Part shown: piece by piece, positions 1-9,691 of the stretch
How the letters are laid out: every line of letters begins with the position of its first letter
Numbering within the stretch: the stretch's first letter is position 1
NCBI GenBank assembly: GCA_913056345.1
Contig: CAJXMH010000003.1
Location: forward strand, 102,694 to 150,054
DNA: 47,361 bases
Source: an uncultured Flavobacteriales bacterium
GTDB lineage: Bacteria > Bacteroidota > Bacteroidia > Flavobacteriales_E > Vicingaceae
Direction of reading: 5' to 3'
The notes under the pieces: generated by a model
Seen by the model: only the letters and a program-made list of their open reading frames with translations
Told to the model about the DNA's origin: nothing
The model's database searches: none
Position numbers and translations under genes: made by a program

Positions 1-441
1 ATAAGGTCCCGGTGTTGCATTTGAGGTAAAGAATCCTTGTGCCGAGCCATAAGGCATACCGTCTAATGTTGGTCCTAAAGAGATTTCACCTAAGCAGTCT
101 GCTGAATAGTCAAGTTTAAGCTCAGGAACAATCAGGTTCTGCCCTAATAGATCTAAGCCTGCACCTCTGCTGCCGTAGTCGCCGGTAAGTAAAGGCACAG
201 TATGCTCACCTCCTCCTGCTAGCTTCATTTGAGCTGAAAGAATTGCAGGGAAAGAGTTTAACTGTCCATCTGCACTCAGCGCATTGCTTTGGTATCCGGC
301 AGTTAAAGAATTACCTACTGCTACGTAATTTGTAAAATCTGCACTTCCGCCAGTTGGTGCGGGAAGGTCATCGAACTCTGGCTCGCATGAAAATGCAAAA
401 GCTAGAGGTAGTAAATAAAGTATTTTATGTAAATTTTTCAT
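1..441 (-). CDS. SGNH/GDSL-type lipoprotein, 3' part outside window
   Basis: The 147 codons visible are the N-terminal part; the gene runs off the left edge. The protein begins with a lipoprotein signal peptide ending in a lipobox (FAFSC, Cys19), followed by acidic residues (CEPEFDD). Around residue 40 is VAVGNSLTAGY, which matches block I of the SGNH/GDSL hydrolase family with the nucleophile Ser in GNSL. It lies 17 bp downstream of the FadL-type porin on the same strand, so the two are probably co-transcribed. Pairing of a FadL-like porin with such a lipoprotein is familiar in Bacteroidetes. By inference it could release or bind lipids or esters whose products pass through the porin. The catalytic Asp/His near the C-terminus cannot be checked here, so enzymatic activity is unproven. 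Confidence 0.72.
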   Translation of the reverse strand, partial: MKNLHKILYLLPLAFAFSCEPEFDDLPAPTGGSADFTNYVAVGNSLTAGYQSNALSADGQLNSFPAILSAQMKLAGGGEHTVPLLTGDYGSRGAGLDLLGQNLIVPELKLDYSADCLGEISLGPTLDGMPYGSAQGFFTSNATPGPY

Positions 442-458
442 CGTCAAGTTGTTTTAGC

Positions 459-1706
459 TTAAAAATTATAACGCACTCCGATACCTGGAATAAAGCTGCT
501 GCTTTTGTACTTTCCCCCAAAGTTATCACCGAAGTCTTGGTTTAAGTTATTTCCTGTGTAGTAGGATTCACGCTCTAGTCCATTAATGTAAATAAAAGAA
601 GCATCTATAGCTAGTTTATCACTAAAGAGGTATGATAAACCGGCAGTTAAACCAAGGTTGTCACTATTAGGCGTTTCTGGGTTGAAAAAGTCGTCTTGAA
701 TAGGAGATTCGTCATAGTATCCGCCAATTCTAGCAGTTAATTTATCGTTAACCATGTACTGGAAGCCTAATCTGAAGATTGACGAAGATTCATATCTTCT
801 TGGATTTTCTGAATCTTGAAAACCATCTGTATTGGTTTCAAAATCAAAGTCAAGCGATTCGTAAACATCCCAATTGATATTGCTATACTCTGCTGAGATA
901 AGTAATTTCTCATTCAGTTGATAGCTAATACCAATAGTGGTAGTGCTAGGCAATGGTAAAGTAGCACTAAAGGTATTAGTAGGTGGCACTGTAGCTTGGA
1001 CTGGAGTAGGAACGGTGAATTCAGCATCACCATCTTCTAGTTCCATTTTTACTCCCGAGCGGTAGGTAACTCCAATACCTAATTTATCTGTTGCTTGGTA
1101 GTGTGCTCCAAAATTAAATCCATAGCCATTTGCTCCTCCTGATAAAGAAGCGCCTGACTGAATATTGTTTGAATTCTGAAAAGCTAGCGCTCGGTTGATC
1201 TCTACATTTCCTGTAGCGTAGACAAAACCGAGTCCTAAAGACAGTTTTTCACTTGCCTGAATCGATATTGTTGGTTGAATGAATACTGCTTGTAGCGAAA
1301 TATCTTGGATTAAGTGACGGCCTTCCCAATCATCTCCCCAAACTACGGAACTTCCAAAAGGGGTATAAACAGCTAGACCCGCAGTAAGCTCATCATTTAT
1401 TTTATAGGTACCATATAAATAAAATGGAGTCCCTAAAGGATTATCTGTCCTTGAAACATCACCTGTCATTTGGTTTTGAAAGGCAACAGAAGAGATGATT
1501 CCACTACCTCCAAATTCAAGATCAAATTTGTTTTCTGAATGGCCCATCATAGCAGGATTGAAGAAAGTACTTGAAGCACCGAGATAAAAACCCGTGCCTA
1601 AATGTCCCATTCCTGCCTGTTGGTTACCCTGTAGATTTACCTGAAAACCTCCCGCGAGCGAGATTAAAGGAAGAATCGACAATAAACTCGTAATTAGTCT
1701 TTTCAT
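459..1706 (-). CDS. OmpP1/FadL/TodX family outer-membrane transport protein
   Basis: This is a 415-residue protein with an N-terminal signal peptide (MKRLITSLLSILPLISLAGG). Directly after it comes the FadL-type hatch region: a mature N-terminus rich in Gly/Asn/Gln (GFQVNLQGNQQAGMGHLGTG) and then SSTFFNPAMMG, a hallmark of this family. The rest is alternating beta-strand sequence ending in an aromatic residue (GIGVRYNF), as expected for a 14-stranded outer-membrane barrel. FadL proteins take up long-chain fatty acids or other hydrophobic compounds; the substrate here is unknown. The SGNH-like lipoprotein gene follows 17 bp later on the same strand. The upstream gap of 128 bp is shared with divergent korA. 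Confidence 0.9.
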   Translation of the reverse strand: MKRLITSLLSILPLISLAGGFQVNLQGNQQAGMGHLGTGFYLGASSTFFNPAMMGHSENKFDLEFGGSGIISSVAFQNQMTGDVSRTDNPLGTPFYLYGTYKINDELTAGLAVYTPFGSSVVWGDDWEGRHLIQDISLQAVFIQPTISIQASEKLSLGLGFVYATGNVEINRALAFQNSNNIQSGASLSGGANGYGFNFGAHYQATDKLGIGVTYRSGVKMELEDGDAEFTVPTPVQATVPPTNTFSATLPLPSTTTIGISYQLNEKLLISAEYSNINWDVYESLDFDFETNTDGFQDSENPRRYESSSIFRLGFQYMVNDKLTARIGGYYDESPIQDDFFNPETPNSDNLGLTAGLSYLFSDKLAIDASFIYINGLERESYYTGNNLNQDFGDNFGGKYKSSSFIPGIGVRYNF

Positions 1707-1803
1707 TTTATGATTTTTTAATTTCGCTAAAAGTATAAATTTTTTATGAAGTTTTAGTTATTCAAACCTACTTGGTTTAGAAGTGTTGTTCTTATCAAAC
1801 CAT

Positions 1804-1811
1804 TATTTTTG
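1804..1811 (+). promoter_or_regulatory. Candidate -7 promoter element for korAB
   Basis: The octamer TATTTTTG fits the Bacteroidetes -7 consensus TAnnTTTG and is followed by CAC. It lies 23 bp upstream of the korA ATG. A TTG at 1786-1788 could be the -33 element, but its spacing of 15 bp is short, so only the -7 part is supported. Confidence 0.5.
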
Positions 1812-1834
1812 CACGCTAAACAGACCAAATCCGA

Positions 1835-3670
1835 ATGGCAAAAGAATTAGAAGAGAAAAAAGAGGTCACCATTGTTTTTGCTGGTGACTCAGGTGACGGC
1901 ATACAATTAACTGGTACTCAGTTTACTAACACAAATGCGCTTTTTGGGAATGACATTAGTACCTTCCCAAATTATCCCGCTGAAATTCGCGCTCCGCAAG
2001 GTACAGTAGCCGGGGTATCAGGTTTTCAATTACAATTTGGCAGTATTGAAATTTCTACTCCCGGAGACACCTGTGATGTTTTGGTAGCCATGAATGCAGC
2101 TGCCTTTAAAGTGAATTTCGCTAGTCTTAAGAAGCACGGCACTGTCATTGTAAATACAGACGGCTTTAGTGCTCGGAACCTGAAACTAGCCGGTTATGAA
2201 TCAAATCCGCTTGAAGATCATACTTTAGATGACTACCGCACCATTCAGATAGATGTTACCAAAATGACACGCAGTGCTTTGGTGGATAGCGGTATGGGGA
2301 AAAAAGAGATTGACCGTTCTAGAAACATGTTTGTTTTGGGTTTCCTCTATTATATGTACAACCGCAACCTTAAAGGAACGGAAGAATTCATTAAGCAAAA
2401 ATTTGCAGGAAAGCCTGAATTGATTGATGCCAACATTCGAGTATTAAAGGCAGGGTACAATTTTGGGGATACTTCTGAAATTTTCACCTCTCGATACAAT
2501 GTAAAGGCAGCACAGCTTAAAAAGGGTAAATACCGTAACATTATGGGTAATCAAGCAACAGCCTTGGGCCTTATTGCTGCATCCCAAAAATCAGGATTGG
2601 ACCTTTTTTACGGTTCTTACCCCATTACACCTGCCTCAGACATTTTGCATGAGCTTGCACGACATAAGAATTTTGGAGTAAAAACCTTTCAAGCGGAAGA
2701 TGAAATTGCTGCAGTTTGCTCCGTAATTGGTGCATCATTTGGTGGGAAGCTTGGTGTAACAGCTTCCTCCGGACCCGGAATTGCTTTAAAAGGCGAAGCT
2801 CTAGGTTTAGGCATGATCTTAGAGTTGCCCATGGTGGTGATCAACGTACAAAGGGGTGGTCCCTCAACTGGATTGCCTACTAAAACTGAGCAAGCCGATT
2901 TGTTACAAGCCGCTTATGGAAGAAATGGAGAAGCACCCATACCCATCGTTGCTGCAAAATCTCCCTCAGATTGCTTTGATGCTGCATATGAAGCCTGTAA
3001 GATCGCCATTGAGCACATGACTCCTGTATTGTTCCTGTCTGATGGTTACATTGCAAATGGATCAGAACCCTGGAAGTTTCCTCAATCAAATAAATTAAAG
3101 GAGATTAAGCCAAAAGCGGCGAAGAAAGAAGGAGACTATTTACCCTACAAGAGAGACGAGAACCTAGTACGTGATTGGGCCATTCCAGGTCAAAAGGGTC
3201 TAGAACACCGTATTGGTGGTTTAGAAAAAGAAGCTGAAACAGGCAATGTGTCATATGATCCTCAAAACCATGAAGAAATGGTAAGAGTGAGAGCTGAGAA
3301 AGTGGCTAAGATTTCGAATTCTGTACCTGATGCAAGCATAGATTTTGGTCCTGAAAAGGGAGATCTACTCGTACTTGGCTGGGGTTCAACATTTGGAGTT
3401 ATAAAAACTGCAGTTAAAGATTTAAACGAGGAGGGACTTGCCGTAAGTCATTTGCATTTGAGAAACTTATTGCCTTTCCCGAATAAATTAGCTGAAGTGT
3501 TGCAAAACTTCAAAAAAGTGATCATACCTGAAATGAACAATGGTCAGCTATTGAGTATGATCAGAGATGAATTTTTAATTGACGCCAAGGGAATTAATAA
3601 AATACAAGGGGTTCCTTTTTCTACCCAAGAGATCAAGGCAGCCATCAAAGAAAACATAGCCACCTTATGA
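1835..3670 (+). CDS. korA: 2-oxoacid (2-oxoglutarate):ferredoxin oxidoreductase, fused gamma-alpha subunit
   Basis: This 611-residue subunit works with KorB to oxidise a 2-oxoacid to the acyl-CoA with reduction of ferredoxin. The first ~190 residues are the gamma-type domain, with a glycine-rich [11 protein letters not shown] near residue 18. Residues ~235-600 are the alpha-type pyrimidine-binding and transketolase-C-like domains, with [13 protein letters not shown] near residue 262 and [11 protein letters not shown] near 338. Fusion of gamma and alpha and the length are typical of the KorA/OorA type of aerobic Bacteroidetes. The stop overlaps the korB start by 4 bp (ATGA), which implies translational coupling. 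Substrate assignment to 2-oxoglutarate is by family resemblance; pyruvate or branched-chain oxoacids are alternatives. Confidence 0.9.
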   Translation: MAKELEEKKEVTIVFAGDSGDGIQLTGTQFTNTNALFGNDISTFPNYPAEIRAPQGTVAGVSGFQLQFGSIEISTPGDTCDVLVAMNAAAFKVNFASLKKHGTVIVNTDGFSARNLKLAGYESNPLEDHTLDDYRTIQIDVTKMTRSALVDSGMGKKEIDRSRNMFVLGFLYYMYNRNLKGTEEFIKQKFAGKPELIDANIRVLKAGYNFGDTSEIFTSRYNVKAAQLKKGKYRNIMGNQATALGLIAASQKSGLDLFYGSYPITPASDILHELARHKNFGVKTFQAEDEIAAVCSVIGASFGGKLGVTASSGPGIALKGEALGLGMILELPMVVINVQRGGPSTGLPTKTEQADLLQAAYGRNGEAPIPIVAAKSPSDCFDAAYEACKIAIEHMTPVLFLSDGYIANGSEPWKFPQSNKLKEIKPKAAKKEGDYLPYKRDENLVRDWAIPGQKGLEHRIGGLEKEAETGNVSYDPQNHEEMVRVRAEKVAKISNSVPDASIDFGPEKGDLLVLGWGSTFGVIKTAVKDLNEEGLAVSHLHLRNLLPFPNKLAEVLQNFKKVIIPEMNNGQLLSMIRDEFLIDAKGINKIQGVPFSTQEIKAAIKENIATL

Positions 3671-4698
3671 GTGAAGTAAAAGAAATAACTGAAAAATTAA
3701 AGCCTAAAGACTTTTCTACTGATCAAGATGTGCGTTGGTGCCCCGGTTGTGGGGATTATTCGATCTTGAAGCAAGTTCAATCAGTTATGCCTGATCTAGG
3801 GCATAAAAAAGAAGATATCGTATTTATTTCTGGTATCGGCTGCTCGTCTCGGTTCCCTTATTACATGGAAACCTATGGCATGCACAGTATTCATGGTAGG
3901 GCAACCGCAATTGCAAGTGGACTAAAAATTAGCAGACCTGAATTGAGTGTATGGATCGTAACGGGAGATGGTGATGCCCTTTCAATAGGAGGGAATCATT
4001 TAATTCATTTGATCAGAAGGAATTTAGACGTAAATATTTTGTTGTTCAATAATGAGATTTATGGTCTTACTAAAGGACAATATTCCCCCACTTCCCCCGA
4101 AGGAAAGATTACAAAGTCAACTCCGATGGGCTCCGTTGATCATCCTTTCAATCCGCTGAAATTATGTCTTGGTGCTGATTCTACTTTTATTGCTCGAACC
4201 ATGGATCGAGATCCCAAACACCAAAGGGAAGTGCTGCATAAAGGGAGTCAACATGTTGGGACTTCCATGATAGAGATCTACCAAAACTGTAATGTATTTA
4301 ACGATGGTGCTTTTGAAGTTTTTACGGATAAAAGCACCAAAGCAGAAGAAACACTATTTCTTGAGCAGGACGAACCCTTAATATTTGGGAAAGAAGCCGA
4401 TAAGGGTATTTGGCTAGACGGCTCGCAGCCAAAAGTAGTAAGTCTAGCAGATGTAAGTAAGAATGATCTTTGGGTGCATAATGAAAATGATAAGTTTAAA
4501 GCTCAACTATTGACTACCTTCTTTGACAATCCTGCTGAGCCGGAACATTTACCTCGTCCATTTGGGGTGTTCTACAGCGAAGACCGTTACCGATATGAAG
4601 ATGCAGTAGAGGATCAAATCAAAGAAGCCATCGACAAGAAAGGCAAGGGAAATTTAGATGAAATTCTGAGCGGTAAAAACGTTTGGACAGTAGATTAG
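3667..4698 (+). CDS. korB: 2-oxoacid:ferredoxin oxidoreductase beta subunit
   Basis: This 343-residue protein is the thiamine-diphosphate-binding beta subunit. It has the [10 protein letters not shown] motif near residue 26, a further Cys in [12 protein letters not shown] near residue 58, and the TPP/Mg-binding [12 protein letters not shown] near residue 98. The Cys residues match those that ligate a [4Fe-4S] cluster in this family. It is translationally coupled to korA. The 3' end overlaps the convergent nadE gene by 4 bp, so no terminator separates the two. No ferredoxin gene lies next to the pair. Confidence 0.92.
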   Translation: MSEVKEITEKLKPKDFSTDQDVRWCPGCGDYSILKQVQSVMPDLGHKKEDIVFISGIGCSSRFPYYMETYGMHSIHGRATAIASGLKISRPELSVWIVTGDGDALSIGGNHLIHLIRRNLDVNILLFNNEIYGLTKGQYSPTSPEGKITKSTPMGSVDHPFNPLKLCLGADSTFIARTMDRDPKHQREVLHKGSQHVGTSMIEIYQNCNVFNDGAFEVFTDKSTKAEETLFLEQDEPLIFGKEADKGIWLDGSQPKVVSLADVSKNDLWVHNENDKFKAQLLTTFFDNPAEPEHLPRPFGVFYSEDRYRYEDAVEDQIKEAIDKKGKGNLDEILSGKNVWTVD

Positions 4699-6323
4699 AT
4701 CAGGTATTTACCAACTATTGGCATTCGTCTGCCCATCCCAAAAGCTTTTTTGGAAACTCTTAAGATTGGAGGAGCTTGATGTCTTTTGTATTCGTTTAAG
4801 TTTACAAGTCGCAAGATCTTAGCAAGTAATTCCTCATTGTAGCCTTTCTTGGAAATCTGTTGCGGACTCATTTCATTCTCTATGTAATCGTATAAGATTT
4901 TGTCAAGGATTTCATAGTCGGGTAAAGAATCAGAATCTTTTTGATTGGGTCTCAATTCGGCTGATGGTTCCTTGGTAAGGATATTTGTAGGAATAATTTC
5001 CTCATCTCGGTTTAGGTATTCACTCAATTCATATACCTCAGTTTTATAAAGGTCACCTATGACTGAAAGACCACCGGCCATATCACCGTAAAGGGTTCCA
5101 TAACCCACTGCTAGCTCGCTTTTGTTTGAGGTGTTTAAAAGAATGGTTCCAAACTTATTCGTGTGGGCCATTACCAGCGCACCTCTGATCCTCGATTGTA
5201 TGTTTTCTTCAGCTACATTGAAAGCAGTGTCTTTAAACAAAGGTTCAAGCTGCTTTTCAAAGGAGTCGTAAATAGGTTTGATCGCTATTTCATGGTACTT
5301 ACAGCCTAAGTTGTTACAAAGTGCTATTGAGTCGGTTATTGAATGATCAGATGAGAATTGCGAGGGCATCATTATCGGTATTACCCTTTCAGCACCTAGA
5401 GCTTTGACTGCAATAGCTAGCGTAAGCGCAGAGTCAATGCCCCCACTTAAACCTAAAGTCGCAGTTTTGAAATTTAGTTTTTTGAAGTAATCCCGAACCC
5501 CAAGGATCAATGCCTTTTCAATTTTCTCGATGGAAGATGCAGGCTTTGGCTTGACTTCTTTTAAATCTTCTTCACTATCTAGAAATAGCAGACCTTCCTC
5601 AAATGAATTCAGCTCAGTGCATTTTTTACCTTTTGAATCATAATAGGCTGTTCCTCCATCAAAGATTAGCTCAGTTTGCGCCCCAATATGGTTTACATAG
5701 TAAAGAGGTAAATCAAATGCTTTGGTGTTCCAAGCAAATACTCGATCTCTTTCTTCAGTCTGATTTTTATGGAAAGGAGAGGCAGCAATGTTGACCATGA
5801 AATCAGCTCCTAAGCTTTTAAGCTGTTTCATCGGGCTTTTTTGATAAAGGTATTCTCCTTCAATGTTCCATAGGTCTTCACAAATGGTCAGTGCGATTTT
5901 TTTCCCCTTGTATTGGATACAGTTCACTTCTCCTGCAGGTTCAAAGTAGCGGTATTCATCAAAAATATCGTAAGTAGGCAGTAACTGTTTATGATGCACT
6001 GATTGAACTTTCTGCTCTGCCAAAAAGTAAGCTGAATTGTAGAGCGGTTTGCCTTTTTTGTTGGGGTTTTTAGAGGGAGCTCCCACAATGGCAGCTATTC
6101 CATTGCAATGTTGTGCAATCTCCTCAATGCTATTTTCACAATGTGCAATGAAATCGTCAAACTGTAAAAAGTCTCTTGGTGGGTAACCGCAAATACTCAG
6201 TTCTGCAAATACAACAAGCTCGGCTTGTTTTGCTTTTGCTTCTTCGATCGCATTCACGATCTTTTTTTCATTGGCCTTAAAATTGCCAATATGGTAATTT
6301 AATTGAGCGAGGGCAATTTTCAT
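4695..6323 (-). CDS. nadE: Glutamine-dependent NAD+ synthetase
   Basis: This 542-residue two-domain enzyme converts nicotinate adenine dinucleotide to NAD+ using glutamine amide nitrogen and ATP. Residues 1-250 form a nitrilase-type glutaminase with the expected triad: Glu41 ([11 protein letters not shown]), Lys112 ([14 protein letters not shown]) and Cys148 (LTICEDLW). Residues ~265-542 form the synthetase, with the PP-loop SGGIDSA at 293-299, STSNKSE-like [15 protein letters not shown], and KEPSAELRP. It lies 18 bp downstream of a PorT-like barrel gene on the same strand and overlaps korB by 4 bp at its 3' end. The length and motifs are complete. Confidence 0.95.
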   Translation of the reverse strand: MKIALAQLNYHIGNFKANEKKIVNAIEEAKAKQAELVVFAELSICGYPPRDFLQFDDFIAHCENSIEEIAQHCNGIAAIVGAPSKNPNKKGKPLYNSAYFLAEQKVQSVHHKQLLPTYDIFDEYRYFEPAGEVNCIQYKGKKIALTICEDLWNIEGEYLYQKSPMKQLKSLGADFMVNIAASPFHKNQTEERDRVFAWNTKAFDLPLYYVNHIGAQTELIFDGGTAYYDSKGKKCTELNSFEEGLLFLDSEEDLKEVKPKPASSIEKIEKALILGVRDYFKKLNFKTATLGLSGGIDSALTLAIAVKALGAERVIPIMMPSQFSSDHSITDSIALCNNLGCKYHEIAIKPIYDSFEKQLEPLFKDTAFNVAEENIQSRIRGALVMAHTNKFGTILLNTSNKSELAVGYGTLYGDMAGGLSVIGDLYKTEVYELSEYLNRDEEIIPTNILTKEPSAELRPNQKDSDSLPDYEILDKILYDYIENEMSPQQISKKGYNEELLAKILRLVNLNEYKRHQAPPILRVSKKAFGMGRRMPIVGKYLI

Positions 6324-6341
6324 AAATGCTGTTTCACCGTT

Positions 6342-7088
6342 TTAAAACAGCACACCAAAGTTTAAGATCAAGGAATTGTTTATTGCTTTAAAATCTTCGC
6401 TTCGACCACCCGGGGTGCCATTTCCGTTGCTGTCTTCAGCATAATTGTCTTCACTTAAAATATTCAAGAAACCATTATCGAAAGTGATTCCGAACATAAG
6501 TGAGGTATTTCCGCTCAAGTTATACTCTGCGCCAATTCCCATTAACAAACTAGCTCTAAATAAACTGATTTCATCTGTAAAGTCAACATCTTCTCTGTTT
6601 ACCGTTCCTGAAGCTCCAGGGTAATCAAATTCAGTATCAGCTACAGCATCAATGTTAACTGCTCCCGCTAAACCGAATTGGCCAAAGTATTTCATGTAAC
6701 CAATTTCATTTGTTTTCAATTTAATCGTGAGGGGAACTTGAATGTAGTTGAGTCTGATGTCTGCAGAATTCCTGCCGCCTATTGAGCCATTTGGATTTGC
6801 AGTGGTCAGAGGTAGAACATCTTCTTGAACGTCAGGATAATTGATTCTGCCACCTGAGTTTAATAAGGTTATTCCGGTTGAGAAGGCATAGTTTTCAGCA
6901 ATTTTGAAATCAGCCACGATACCATAGGAAAAACCCAACTTCATTCCATCGCTTTCAATCCCTTCACTATCGGGGCTGATCCAGCTTAGGTTTGGCGATA
7001 ATTGAAATCCCAATTGAAAATCTTTGTCTTGAGCTTTTAAAGCTAATGCCGTGCTAAAAATTAGGGCTAAGGCGAATATCTTTTTCAT
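6342..7088 (-). CDS. PorT-like outer-membrane beta-barrel protein
   Basis: This 248-residue protein has a cleavable signal peptide (MKKIFALALIFSTALALKAQ). It then shows alternating hydrophobic strands typical of the small 8-stranded barrels annotated as PorT family or 'outer membrane beta-barrel protein' in Bacteroidetes, with paired strands such as YGIVADFKIAENYAFSTGI and IQVPLTIKLKT and a final strand SLILNFGVLF. The IQVPLTIKLK strand is a recurrent signature of this superfamily. It probably shares a transcript with nadE. The function is unknown; there is no reason to equate it with the T9SS protein PorT itself. Confidence 0.8.
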   Translation of the reverse strand: MKKIFALALIFSTALALKAQDKDFQLGFQLSPNLSWISPDSEGIESDGMKLGFSYGIVADFKIAENYAFSTGITLLNSGGRINYPDVQEDVLPLTTANPNGSIGGRNSADIRLNYIQVPLTIKLKTNEIGYMKYFGQFGLAGAVNIDAVADTEFDYPGASGTVNREDVDFTDEISLFRASLLMGIGAEYNLSGNTSLMFGITFDNGFLNILSEDNYAEDSNGNGTPGGRSEDFKAINNSLILNFGVLF

Positions 7089-7113
7089 AATTTTGACTCT
7101 CTTATTTCGCCTG

Positions 7114-7121
7114 CAAATCTA
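7114..7121 (-). promoter_or_regulatory. Candidate -7 promoter element for the PorT-like gene and nadE
   Basis: On the minus strand this reads TAGATTTG, an exact fit to TAnnTTTG, followed by CAG. It lies 25 bp upstream of the barrel gene's ATG in the 49-bp gap shared with divergent gldB. No clear -33 TTG was found. Confidence 0.45.
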
Positions 7122-7137
7122 AGCGGTTTTTTTATTT

Positions 7138-8160
7138 ATGCGAGAGAAATTCTACTACTTCCTTTTTATTCTAACTTTTGGCTTGCTTTCTTGTCAAAGC
7201 GACCGTTGGGAAATACCCGCAGATCAATTTACTGTAAAGCGCGAATGGAAAAGGTTTGATCAGGATTTATATCGTTTGACTAATAAGGAAGTTGACACAG
7301 CAAAATGGAATCAGCTAGAGAGCAACTATCCGCGTTTCTTACCTCTTTATACCCAAGGCATTATGCGGTTTGGAACACCTAAGCAGGTAAAAACGGTTGA
7401 GCAATTTCAAGATTTTGTAAACGATACCGATATAGCCTCCTTGATCGAAGATGTTTCCGAGGCCTACCCTAAGGAAAGCTTACAAGCAGAGAAATTTAAC
7501 TTAGATCAGGCTTTCTCTAGGTTTAAATACTTTTTTCCAGAGCGCACTGTTCCCGCTGTTTACACCTTTTTATCAGCTTTAACTTACCACACCGTGGTAG
7601 ATGATAGTTTACTTGGCATAGGGCTAGATATGTACTTAGGAAAAGAGTATTCGGTTTACCCTAAAGCAGGTATACCGAAATACAAGTTCAAACATTTTGA
7701 GCAAAAGTATTTAGTTGCTGATGCTATGCGTGCTTGGGTAGTTTCTGAATTTCCTTTAAAAGGCGGCGGCAATTTATTGGAGCAAATGATTTACCACGGT
7801 AAGGTTGCCTATTTGCTCAGGGCTTTGCTGCCAAATAAATCAGAGCATGTGCTCGTGACTTACACGGAAAAAGAATACGATTGGTGCCTGAATAATGAAG
7901 CTGAAATTTGGTTTCACTTTGTGGATATGAATTTGCTACATAATCGTGAAAACCATCAATTGCGAAAGTATCTTGGTGAAGCTCCTTTTATAGCAGGCTT
8001 TCCCGAAGGCTCTCCCGGAAGGGTGGGGCAGTGGTTAGGCTATCAGATTGTAAAAGATTTTATGGAGCAGAAGCAAAAATTAAGCCTGCAGGAATTGATG
8101 AATATAGATAATGCTGATCTGATCCTGCAAGAATCAAACTATAAACCAAAAAGACCATGA
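7138..8160 (+). CDS. gldB: Gliding motility lipoprotein GldB
   Basis: This is a 340-residue lipoprotein: the signal peptide ends in LLSC with Cys19 as the lipidated residue, followed by QSDRWEIP. The overall pattern fits GldB of Flavobacterium-type gliders: an N-terminal DRWEIP..F.VKREWKRFDQDLY, a central AVYTFLSAL, LGIGLDMYLG, and a C-terminal GSPGRVGQWLGYQIVKDFM. GldB is needed for gliding together with the type IX secretion-linked machinery, but its molecular role is not defined. The next gene, gldC, overlaps by 4 bp, the classic gldB-gldC arrangement. Presence of the pair does not by itself prove motility. Confidence 0.92.
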   Translation: MREKFYYFLFILTFGLLSCQSDRWEIPADQFTVKREWKRFDQDLYRLTNKEVDTAKWNQLESNYPRFLPLYTQGIMRFGTPKQVKTVEQFQDFVNDTDIASLIEDVSEAYPKESLQAEKFNLDQAFSRFKYFFPERTVPAVYTFLSALTYHTVVDDSLLGIGLDMYLGKEYSVYPKAGIPKYKFKHFEQKYLVADAMRAWVVSEFPLKGGGNLLEQMIYHGKVAYLLRALLPNKSEHVLVTYTEKEYDWCLNNEAEIWFHFVDMNLLHNRENHQLRKYLGEAPFIAGFPEGSPGRVGQWLGYQIVKDFMEQKQKLSLQELMNIDNADLILQESNYKPKRP

Positions 8161-8498
8161 GTAAAAAGAAATCAGAAATAAAATTTACGATTCAATTAGA
8201 CGAAAACAATGTGCCTGAAAAGATTCATTGGGATGCTGAAGGTTCAGATAAGGGAAAGAATAACATTAGCAGTGCGGTGATGTTGGCTCTTTGGGATCAG
8301 GCAGAGAACAATACCCTACGGATTGATTTGTGGACAAAAGATATGATGGTGGATGAAATGAAGAAGTTTGCCTGCCAAAACATCATTACCATGGCCGATT
8401 CCTTTGAAAGAGCAACTGGAGAGCAGAAGGTTGCTGCTGAAATGCGCGACTTTGGAAAGGATATTGCCATCCGACTAGGTGTATTAAAAGGGAATTAG
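8157..8498 (+). CDS. gldC: Gliding motility protein GldC
   Basis: This 113-residue cytoplasmic protein has no signal peptide. Its order of motifs is that of GldC: FTIQLDENNVPEKIHWDAEG near residue 10, SAVMLALWD near 40, and LRIDLWTKDMMVDEMK near 54. It starts within the gldB stop (ATGA), so translation is probably coupled. GldC supports efficient gliding in Flavobacterium johnsoniae, but its biochemical role is not known. Closely related proteins occur in non-gliding Bacteroidetes. Confidence 0.92.
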   Translation: MSKKKSEIKFTIQLDENNVPEKIHWDAEGSDKGKNNISSAVMLALWDQAENNTLRIDLWTKDMMVDEMKKFACQNIITMADSFERATGEQKVAAEMRDFGKDIAIRLGVLKGN

Positions 8499-8503
8499 CA
8501 GTC

Positions 8504-8534
8504 TTGTGTTTCCTTTTGATTTGCGTTAATTTAG
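8504..8534 (+). promoter_or_regulatory. Candidate promoter for ftsX (-33 TTG, imperfect -7)
   Basis: A TTG at 8504-8506 is followed after 20 bp by TAATTTAG (8527-8534), one mismatch from TAnnTTTG. The spacing is right for a Bacteroidetes promoter and the ftsX ATG lies 19 bp further on. Confidence 0.35.
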
Positions 8535-8553
8535 TCGCCAACAAACCTATATA

Positions 8554-9426
8554 ATGAGTTCAGAAAAAAATAAAGCTGCTTTTAAGGTTAGGTCATCCTA
8601 CCTCAGCACCATCATCAGTATTTCGCTGGTGCTTTTTATGCTTGGGTTACTTGGACTCATTCTGCTGAATGCTCAAAAGATTTCCAATCACGTAAAGGAA
8701 AACATTGGCTTTTCACTGTATCTGCACGAAGATATTAGCGAACGACAGTTACAGAGCCTTCGAACCGACCTAATTGCTAAAACTTACACTAAGCACATTG
8801 ACTACACCAATAAAGAGCAAGCAGCGGAACTACTGAAAAAAGATCTGGGAGAAGACTTTGTTGATTTCTTAGGTTACAATCCATTATCAGCTAGTTTAGA
8901 CCTTTATTTAAAAGCTGATTATGCTGAGCAGAACATTATTGAAGACATCACCAAAGAGTTAAAAAAATATCCTGCAGTAAAAGAGGTGATCTATCAAAAG
9001 GACTTGGTGGCAGAGGTCAATAACAACATTCGAAAAATTGGATTGGTGTTACTTGCTTTTAGTGCGTTACTCTTAGTTGTGGTAATTGCCTTGATCAACA
9101 ACACCATACGCTTAGCGATTTACTCTAAACGCTTTTTAATCAAGACCATGCAGTTGGTTGGTGCAACCGGCGGATTTATTCGCAGACCATTTGTTGCAAG
9201 GGGAGTACTAAATGGCATTTTAAGTGCTTTGATTGCAATACTTTTACTTTTAGGCGTGCTTTACACTGCCAAGCAAAACTTTCCTGCCTTGGTTGAATTA
9301 CAAGACTTTAACATCTACTTGATTCTTTTCTCTATAGTGATTGTTTTGGGAATCCTAATTTCGTGGATCTCTACTTCACTTGCGGTAAGAAAGTTCTTGC
9401 GTATGCAGAGTGGAGATTTACATTAA
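8554..9426 (+). CDS. ftsX: Cell-division permease FtsX
   Basis: This 290-residue inner-membrane protein has the FtsX layout. It has one N-terminal membrane segment (~18-42: TIISISLVLFMLGLLGLILL), an extracytoplasmic domain (~45-155), and three further membrane segments (~160-185, ~215-237, ~250-272), with the FtsX-type loop LVGATGGFIRRPF near residue 201. With the ATPase FtsE it forms an ABC-type complex that activates peptidoglycan hydrolases at the septum. FtsE is not adjacent here, which is usual for Bacteroidetes. The next gene (DUF3098) begins 10 bp after the stop. Confidence 0.92.
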   Translation: MSSEKNKAAFKVRSSYLSTIISISLVLFMLGLLGLILLNAQKISNHVKENIGFSLYLHEDISERQLQSLRTDLIAKTYTKHIDYTNKEQAAELLKKDLGEDFVDFLGYNPLSASLDLYLKADYAEQNIIEDITKELKKYPAVKEVIYQKDLVAEVNNNIRKIGLVLLAFSALLLVVVIALINNTIRLAIYSKRFLIKTMQLVGATGGFIRRPFVARGVLNGILSALIAILLLLGVLYTAKQNFPALVELQDFNIYLILFSIVIVLGILISWISTSLAVRKFLRMQSGDLH

Positions 9427-9436
9427 ACAAAATAAG

Positions 9437-9682
9437 ATGAGCGATAAACCACAAGATGAATTTGCCTTCGGAAAAGAAAACTACAAGCTTTTTGGCCTTG
9501 CTACCATAGTCGTAATAGTTGGTTATGTGCTAATGGTAGGCGGCGGCACTGATAATCCTAACGAATTCCTTTACGATGAATTGTTCTCATTCAGAAGGAT
9601 TACTCTAGCGCCGATCATTATTTTAGCTGGCTTTGGGATTGGTTTCTATGCCATATTAAAACGACCTAAGAACGAAAAATAG
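9437..9682 (+). CDS. DUF3098 family small membrane protein
   Basis: This 81-residue protein begins MSDKPQDEFAFGKENYKL and has two membrane segments (about residues 20-38 and 54-74) separated by a short loop with DNPNEFLYDELFSFRRIT. That pattern and its position directly after ftsX identify DUF3098, a family of unknown function confined mostly to Bacteroidetes. I chose the ATG at 9437 over an in-frame GTG at 9410, because the GTG lies inside ftsX and adds nine residues without family resemblance. A linked role with FtsX at the envelope is only inferred from context. Confidence 0.85.
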   Translation: MSDKPQDEFAFGKENYKLFGLATIVVIVGYVLMVGGGTDNPNEFLYDELFSFRRITLAPIIILAGFGIGFYAILKRPKNEK

Positions 9683-9691
9683 ATCAGCCTA

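Noticed and set aside
9410-9436. GTG at 9410 as start of the DUF3098 gene
   Set aside because: It overlaps ftsX and adds nine residues outside the family; ATG 9437 gives the typical N-terminus.
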